Shown piece by piece: positions 59,148-64,000 of a stretch of DNA of 64,000 nucleotides. The notes under the pieces were generated by a model that saw only the letters and a list, made by a program, of their open reading frames with translations, ran no database searches and was not told where the DNA came from. Position 1 is the first letter of the stretch, and each line of letters starts with the position of its first letter. This DNA is from an uncultured Eubacteriales bacterium (GTDB taxonomy: Bacteria > Bacillota > Clostridia > Oscillospirales > CAG-382): contig CAKSOW010000007.1 in NCBI GenBank assembly GCA_934479825.1, forward strand, positions 43,966 through 107,965. The letters run 5' to 3'. Position numbers and translations under genes: made by a program.

Positions 59148-62100
59148 ATGCAAAAAGGACATTTCGGACGAAAAGCCGCTTTGTTTTTGGCTGCTATTAC
59201 GGCAAGCGCCGCGTTTGGTTTTACCGCTTCGGCGGATTTCTCCAAAAGCGCCGCCTACCCCGATAACCTGTTTACCGATCTGGAAAAAGGTTCGTGGTAC
59301 GAAACCAGCGTGAAAGATGTCTACGAATTCGGCCTTATGAAAGGCGACAGCGAGACCACCTTTTCGCCGAACGGAACACTGACGGCGGCAGAGGGTGTAA
59401 CGGTTGCTGTCCGCATTCATCAGATCTTGCACGGAACAGCACTTCCCGAAAGCACCGGTGAATGGTATGCACCGTATGTTGCCTATGCCTTGCAGAACGG
59501 CCTTATGAAAGAAAGCATGTTTTCTTCCATGGAGCAGACCATTACGCGCGCACAGATGGCTGAACTTTTAGCTGACGCTTGCGGAAATCTTCCGGCAGTC
59601 AACACGCTCGACAGCATTCCGGATGTTGCGAAAAATGCGCCGTATGCCGAAAAGCTTCTCATGCTCTACCGCGCAGGAATCTTGACCGGTAATGATGATT
59701 ACGGAACCTTTGCGCCGGATTCGAGCCTGCTTCGCTGTGAGATCGCGGCCATGATCGTTCGTGTTGCCGACAGCTCCAAGCGCGTTTCCAAAACGTTCAA
59801 GGAGGGCGCGCGTTCCTATTCCGACGCCTATGCCATTATCGATTGCCCCAAAATGAGCGGCATGATGACTGGCATTGCCAACGGCTGGAAATACGATAAC
59901 CGGTTCGATCTCTCCAATTTCAGCGGCTATGAACGCCCGACTTTCTATGATATTTCCGACAAAGCGCACACGGCGATCTTCCGTGACTTCAACGCGGAGA
60001 GCGACGGACTTCTGACGTTTGAAACCGTTTTCAACGCAGAAAGCGACGAAGGATGCGCCTATATCACTTTTTCCGACGGCAATAAGAATGCATTGAAACT
60101 TTCGGTCAAGAACGGACGTTGGCTTCTTGCCGGCAAAACCGAAGCGACGACCGAATGGGAGGTCAAACCGTCGGAGACCAGCCGGTTCTTTGTAGTGTTC
60201 CAGCTAGATCTGGACAAAAAGACCGCCTATGCCGTCATTAACGGTAAAAAGACCGAAACGGTTACACTTTCCGGCGATACGGTAAGCCGCATTACATTCG
60301 GAACAGAGAAAAAAGGCACGGCCATGTTCTCTGTCAAGTATGCGATGTTGAATAAAAACTACCCGATCAACGAGCATTTTATCTCAATCGACGGCTTTGA
60401 TGGAAAGGCTCCGGCCGAATGGACGACCGAGGGAACTGTGACAGTCGAAAAAATGCTTTCTCAGGTTGGAAGCGACCTGTTCAGTGCAAAAATGGTCGCG
60501 TCTGCCGGAAAAGCGGCAAGCGCAGCAACCTCGTTCAACGCCGTAGGCGGAAAATTTGCGTTTGAAACGTTTTTGCTCCTGCCGGAAAAGGCGGACGGCG
60601 CGTCTGTGACGCTTACCGGCGCCGGAAACGAAGTGTTGAAAATCCGCACGTCAGACGGCGCGTTTATGGCAGGCGATACAAAACTTCATACCTATACCGA
60701 AAACGTATGGCAGTGCTTACGGATTGAAGGCGACCTGTCGGCCGGAACCGCCGTTATCAAGATCAATGGCAAGCAACGTGCGACCGTTTCCGTATCTGCT
60801 CCGTTTGTTGACGGCGTAACCGTAAGTTTTGCTCCGGATAAGGATGCTGTCCTTTGGTTTGACGATGTGAGCATAGCACCGGTCATCGAACATGATGATT
60901 ATCCGGCAGAACCGGTAAGCGCGCGTGACGACGGTTATAACATCGGTATGAACGTCTGCTCGCTCTGGCGCGATAACACCGCCTATGAGGGGTGGGACGC
61001 GGTCAGCCCCTTTGAGGAATTCACCCCGTATCTCGGCTATTATGACGACGGTTTGCCCGAAACGGCAGACTGGGAGATCAAATGGATGGTCGAGCACGGC
61101 ATTGATTTCATGCATATCTGCTGGTATGCGCCGTATGCCGACACGACTGCTCCGATCAAGAAAATGAGAACCTCTTACAGCGCTCTGCACGACGGATATA
61201 TGAATGCCCGATACAGCGACATGCTTGACTTCTGTATCATGTGGGAAAACAACTACGGCGATGTGGGAAACTTTGAACAGTTTAAGGAATACTTATGGAA
61301 ATACTGGAAAGAGTACTATTTCTCAGATGAACGCTATGCGCGCCTTGACAATAAGGCTGTACTTACTATCTGGGATGCTAACCGTTTCAATAAATCTTTT
61401 GCCAACGACGGCGGCAGCCGCAAGGCGGTTGAGTTCATGGACAAAGAATTAAAAGAAATGGGTTATGACGGTCTTATTCTTCTGTTCAGCGCCCAGAGCA
61501 AGGTGACGGACGATTTGTACAAGTTGTATGCTTCGTACGGAATTGATACGGCCACCTATGGCTACCACTGGGGCAGGGACGGTTCGTCTGCCGAATATCA
61601 GATTGACTGCAACGAAACCAATCTGCAAAAGGCGCAAACGCTCGGTACGCATCATATCCCGACCGTTTCCATCGGCTTCAACGACATCGGACGAAACGAC
61701 CGCCGTTCCGATCTTATCACGCCCGAAGGACATCTTTCGGTCTGCGAAAGCATGAAGAAAGAGCTTTCGGCGCTTCACACCGGTACATGGCGCGACAACA
61801 CCGTGTTTGTTTCGACCTGGAACGAATTTTCCGAGGGAACGTACGTATTCCCGACCGAATCGACCGGCTTTGATTATCTGGAAAACATCCGCAAGACCTT
61901 TACAAAGGATACGACGGACCACACCGCTCTTGACGTCAGACCGACCGAAGCGCAGAAAGCGCGTGTTTGCCGCACGTATGTGACGGATTCCACGCCGATC
62001 CGCCGGTATCGCTTTGAAAGCGACGAGGTGGCGTCCGATACGCTCTCTCCGGACGATATGACGGCTGTGCGCCGGTACGACATGAGCGAGGACGGCGCGC

Positions 62101-63896
62101 TGTTCTGGGAACGCTCACATGGAATTGAGGATTACAGCACGGACGGCGGCGTCATTTCCGGCACGGCGCCGGGTATCGACCCTGCTATCAAGGCAGTGAA
62201 CTTCCAGGCCTTTAATGCCGAGGACGCACCAATCTTCCATGTCCGCATGAAAGCAAGCGCTACCTGCCAGGCAGAGCTGTTCTTCTTAACGAACAACGAC
62301 GGCACATGGAATTACGATAAGGTAAAACTCATCGACATCAAAAAAGCCGGTGAATGGGTGGATCTGTACGCTGACCTTTCCGAAATGAAAACCTATAAGG
62401 ATCGCATCGTCAACCTTCGTTTTGACCCGATGACGGCTCCCGGCACATTTGAAATTGCATTGATCGAATTTCTGAAACCGAAAGATACGGCCAAGAAAGT
62501 TCCGGCGATTGCCGTCAACGGCACAGAACTTGCCTTTTCGTTCAAGCCGACGTTTGCCGCAGACGGCGATTATGAAGTGGTCGGCGAAGCAAGAGGCAAG
62601 GGCTTCTACTCTGCGCTGTGCCTATTCTACGAATACTCCCGCTTTGACGGCGACGGAAAACTCACACTCCATACCCCGACGGACAAAACGCTTGTGTTCC
62701 GTGTGGGCAGTGACAGCGCGTTTGTTGACGGAAAAGAAGAAAAACTCGGCTACACCTTTACCTTACGCGACGGACTGCCGGTATTCCGTATTAAAAAGCT
62801 TGCGGAACTTCTCGGCTATCCTTATACCGAACAGAACGGCGTTTTAAATATCCAATCTGCTGACGACGAACAGGCTGCACAGATTGCCGCCATGAAACCC
62901 AATCAATGGGAGTTTGATATCCCCGGTTATATGGGCGGATGGAGTGTTGGCAACGGTCAAGGTTTCCTCAGCGGAGGGAAGCTGAACGTTGAACCGGCCA
63001 ACGGCGACCCGGCTATCAGCATTGACGTCAATTTCGACGCAGAAGATTATGCTTATATCGTTGTCGGACTTGTGTACGATTCCAAGACCATGACCAACAA
63101 GTACTGGTCGGGAATTCCGCAGCTGTTCTTTGGTGTAAACGGCAAAGGCGTGAATGCGGCACAGTGCTTTAACGGCAACTATCTGTCAGAGGGCTTGAAA
63201 GACGGCGATATCGTCGAAGTGGCGTTTGACCTTTCCACCAAGGCTGAATTCAGAGGAACGATCACCCGACTTCGCTTTGACCCGTTCGACGGAATTACCG
63301 ACCCGTTCCAGGTGGATTATTTCCGTTGTCTTACCAAAGAAGAAGCAAAGCCTTATATCGACGCGCAGCTGAAAAAGGCTGAGGCGGCTGTTCCGGAAAA
63401 AGCGGTTGAAGTCAAGCACTTGACGGGAAGCAGCGAAATGCCGGAAGGTGTCACCGTGAGTGCCCCCGGATATATCTCGATCAATACGATTGCGGATCCG
63501 GTCAACAAGGATAAGACTGTCTGGTCGGTTTATTGCACAAGCGACGGAAACTACTATACCTACTTTAATGTGTACATGAACTTCAAGCGCGGCGCTACCT
63601 ATAAGATCACCTACCGGATCTCGCCTATGCTCAGCCGCAAGCAGACGGAATACACCAATGCTGTTATCAGCGATAACCTGATCTACGGCACAGACGGTAT
63701 CAACGTCAAGGATCATACGCGCCCGTCTGCCGGCAATAAGAACAGTAATACCGGTTGGCAGACAGTTACCTGCGAATACACCATTCCCGAAAACTATATT
63801 CCCTCCAAAGACGACTGTTTCCAGATATGGAGCAAATTCACCGCAGACGGTGCGTCCGCTTTCTTGGTAGACGACGTTACGGTCGAAATCAAATAG
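59148..63896 (+). CDS. Giant S-layer-anchored WbsX/GH99-like surface protein
   Basis: 1582 residues. A signal peptide (KAALFLAAITASAAFGFTAS) is followed by three SLH domains at about 36-215 (SWYETSVKDVYEFGLMKGDS, WYAPYVAYALQNGLMKESMF, YAEKLLMLYRAGILTGNDDY) that bind the cell wall. Two concanavalin-like domains lie at about 220-590. The WbsX/GH99-like barrel spans about 598-940 (YNIGMNVCSLWRDN, LGYYDDGLPETADWEIKWMV, FVSTWNEFSEGTYVFP). Three further beta modules follow (about 948-1110, 1250-1410 and 1411-1582), with a copper-amine-oxidase-N-like module at about 1118-1240. The barrel is paralogous to that of 10324-13290. ATG 59148 is favoured over ATG 59142 by AAGGA spacing. Likely a surface glycanase feeding the operon. 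Confidence 0.85.
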   Translation: MQKGHFGRKAALFLAAITASAAFGFTASADFSKSAAYPDNLFTDLEKGSWYETSVKDVYEFGLMKGDSETTFSPNGTLTAAEGVTVAVRIHQILHGTALPESTGEWYAPYVAYALQNGLMKESMFSSMEQTITRAQMAELLADACGNLPAVNTLDSIPDVAKNAPYAEKLLMLYRAGILTGNDDYGTFAPDSSLLRCEIAAMIVRVADSSKRVSKTFKEGARSYSDAYAIIDCPKMSGMMTGIANGWKYDNRFDLSNFSGYERPTFYDISDKAHTAIFRDFNAESDGLLTFETVFNAESDEGCAYITFSDGNKNALKLSVKNGRWLLAGKTEATTEWEVKPSETSRFFVVFQLDLDKKTAYAVINGKKTETVTLSGDTVSRITFGTEKKGTAMFSVKYAMLNKNYPINEHFISIDGFDGKAPAEWTTEGTVTVEKMLSQVGSDLFSAKMVASAGKAASAATSFNAVGGKFAFETFLLLPEKADGASVTLTGAGNEVLKIRTSDGAFMAGDTKLHTYTENVWQCLRIEGDLSAGTAVIKINGKQRATVSVSAPFVDGVTVSFAPDKDAVLWFDDVSIAPVIEHDDYPAEPVSARDDGYNIGMNVCSLWRDNTAYEGWDAVSPFEEFTPYLGYYDDGLPETADWEIKWMVEHGIDFMHICWYAPYADTTAPIKKMRTSYSALHDGYMNARYSDMLDFCIMWENNYGDVGNFEQFKEYLWKYWKEYYFSDERYARLDNKAVLTIWDANRFNKSFANDGGSRKAVEFMDKELKEMGYDGLILLFSAQSKVTDDLYKLYASYGIDTATYGYHWGRDGSSAEYQIDCNETNLQKAQTLGTHHIPTVSIGFNDIGRNDRRSDLITPEGHLSVCESMKKELSALHTGTWRDNTVFVSTWNEFSEGTYVFPTESTGFDYLENIRKTFTKDTTDHTALDVRPTEAQKARVCRTYVTDSTPIRRYRFESDEVASDTLSPDDMTAVRRYDMSEDGALFWERSHGIEDYSTDGGVISGTAPGIDPAIKAVNFQAFNAEDAPIFHVRMKASATCQAELFFLTNNDGTWNYDKVKLIDIKKAGEWVDLYADLSEMKTYKDRIVNLRFDPMTAPGTFEIALIEFLKPKDTAKKVPAIAVNGTELAFSFKPTFAADGDYEVVGEARGKGFYSALCLFYEYSRFDGDGKLTLHTPTDKTLVFRVGSDSAFVDGKEEKLGYTFTLRDGLPVFRIKKLAELLGYPYTEQNGVLNIQSADDEQAAQIAAMKPNQWEFDIPGYMGGWSVGNGQGFLSGGKLNVEPANGDPAISIDVNFDAEDYAYIVVGLVYDSKTMTNKYWSGIPQLFFGVNGKGVNAAQCFNGNYLSEGLKDGDIVEVAFDLSTKAEFRGTITRLRFDPFDGITDPFQVDYFRCLTKEEAKPYIDAQLKKAEAAVPEKAVEVKHLTGSSEMPEGVTVSAPGYISINTIADPVNKDKTVWSVYCTSDGNYYTYFNVYMNFKRGATYKITYRISPMLSRKQTEYTNAVISDNLIYGTDGINVKDHTRPSAGNKNSNTGWQTVTCEYTIPENYIPSKDDCFQIWSKFTADGASAFLVDDVTVEIK

Positions 63897-64000
63897 TATT
63901 CCGGCAGAAATGCTGAAAAATAAATTATAAGACCTGCTAATAAAAGTCAAGCCATAAAATCAAAAAAATTAAAGAAACTTTGGATGTAAAAAATGTGGCA

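Noticed and set aside
1..64000. CRISPR arrays, tRNA or rRNA genes, transposases, integrases, prophage
   Set aside because: No regularly spaced direct repeats, cloverleaf sequences or mobile-element proteins were found on reading both strands; a tRNAscan and HMM search could still reveal a missed item.

Overview
The window reads as chromosomal DNA of a spore-forming, anaerobic, Gram-positive bacterium of the class Clostridia. Evidence: SpoIIE, a 25-residue SpoVM-like peptide and a SipL-like DUF3794/LysM protein; a GdpP/YybS pair; S-layer-homology and lipobox proteins; strong AGGAGG ribosome sites; near-consensus sigma-A promoters. An order close to Oscillospirales is only a guess. Base composition is roughly half G+C. 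No tRNA, rRNA, phage, transposase or CRISPR array was seen.

Layout. 1-6233 (minus): a small membrane protein, spoVM, sipL, then yybS-gdpP-parA and the start of a secreted protein. 6451-9153 (plus): ROK kinase, SIS isomerase, WYL regulator. 10324-13290 (minus): a large cytosolic WbsX/GH99-like protein. 13612-18360 (plus): ECF sigma factor, membrane partner, DUF4358 lipoprotein, then an MBOAT/DHHW O-acetylation pair. 18580-23115 (plus): the str operon rpsL-rpsG-fusA, with tuf on its own promoter. 23281-24341 (plus): FMN riboswitch, ribU and a 56-residue ferredoxin. 24644-32427 (plus): two sugar-type ABC permeases, a long coiled-coil HlyD/MacA-like adaptor, a MacB-core-like membrane protein and a giant solute-binding lipoprotein. 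33496-44721 (minus): GH29 fucosidase, a small acidic peptide, a secreted repeat protein interrupted at a run of nine C, icd, a lipoprotein, aconitase, an SbcD-like nuclease and rpmE. 45013-47397 (plus): spoIIE. 48439-55064 (minus): nadA-nadB-nadC-mutL-tgt. 55314-63896 (plus): a PfkB-AraC fusion, a DapA-family lyase, a DUF4091 protein and a 1582-residue S-layer-anchored WbsX/GH99-like protein.

The most unusual features are these. (1) A composite non-coding repeat of about 0.73-0.94 kb occupies all three convergent gene junctions in the window and no other place. Its ends carry palindromes and large hairpins whose arms co-vary. (2) The 24644-32427 locus combines a carbohydrate importer with MacA/MacB-like parts and has no ATPase. 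(3) A poly-C tract splits the signal peptide of a surface protein from its body by exactly one base, which suggests phase variation. (4) Several very small genes, including spoVM, are present. (5) A second repeat family of about 165 bp lies downstream of genes, and its two copies differ mainly at synonymous positions of one reading frame.
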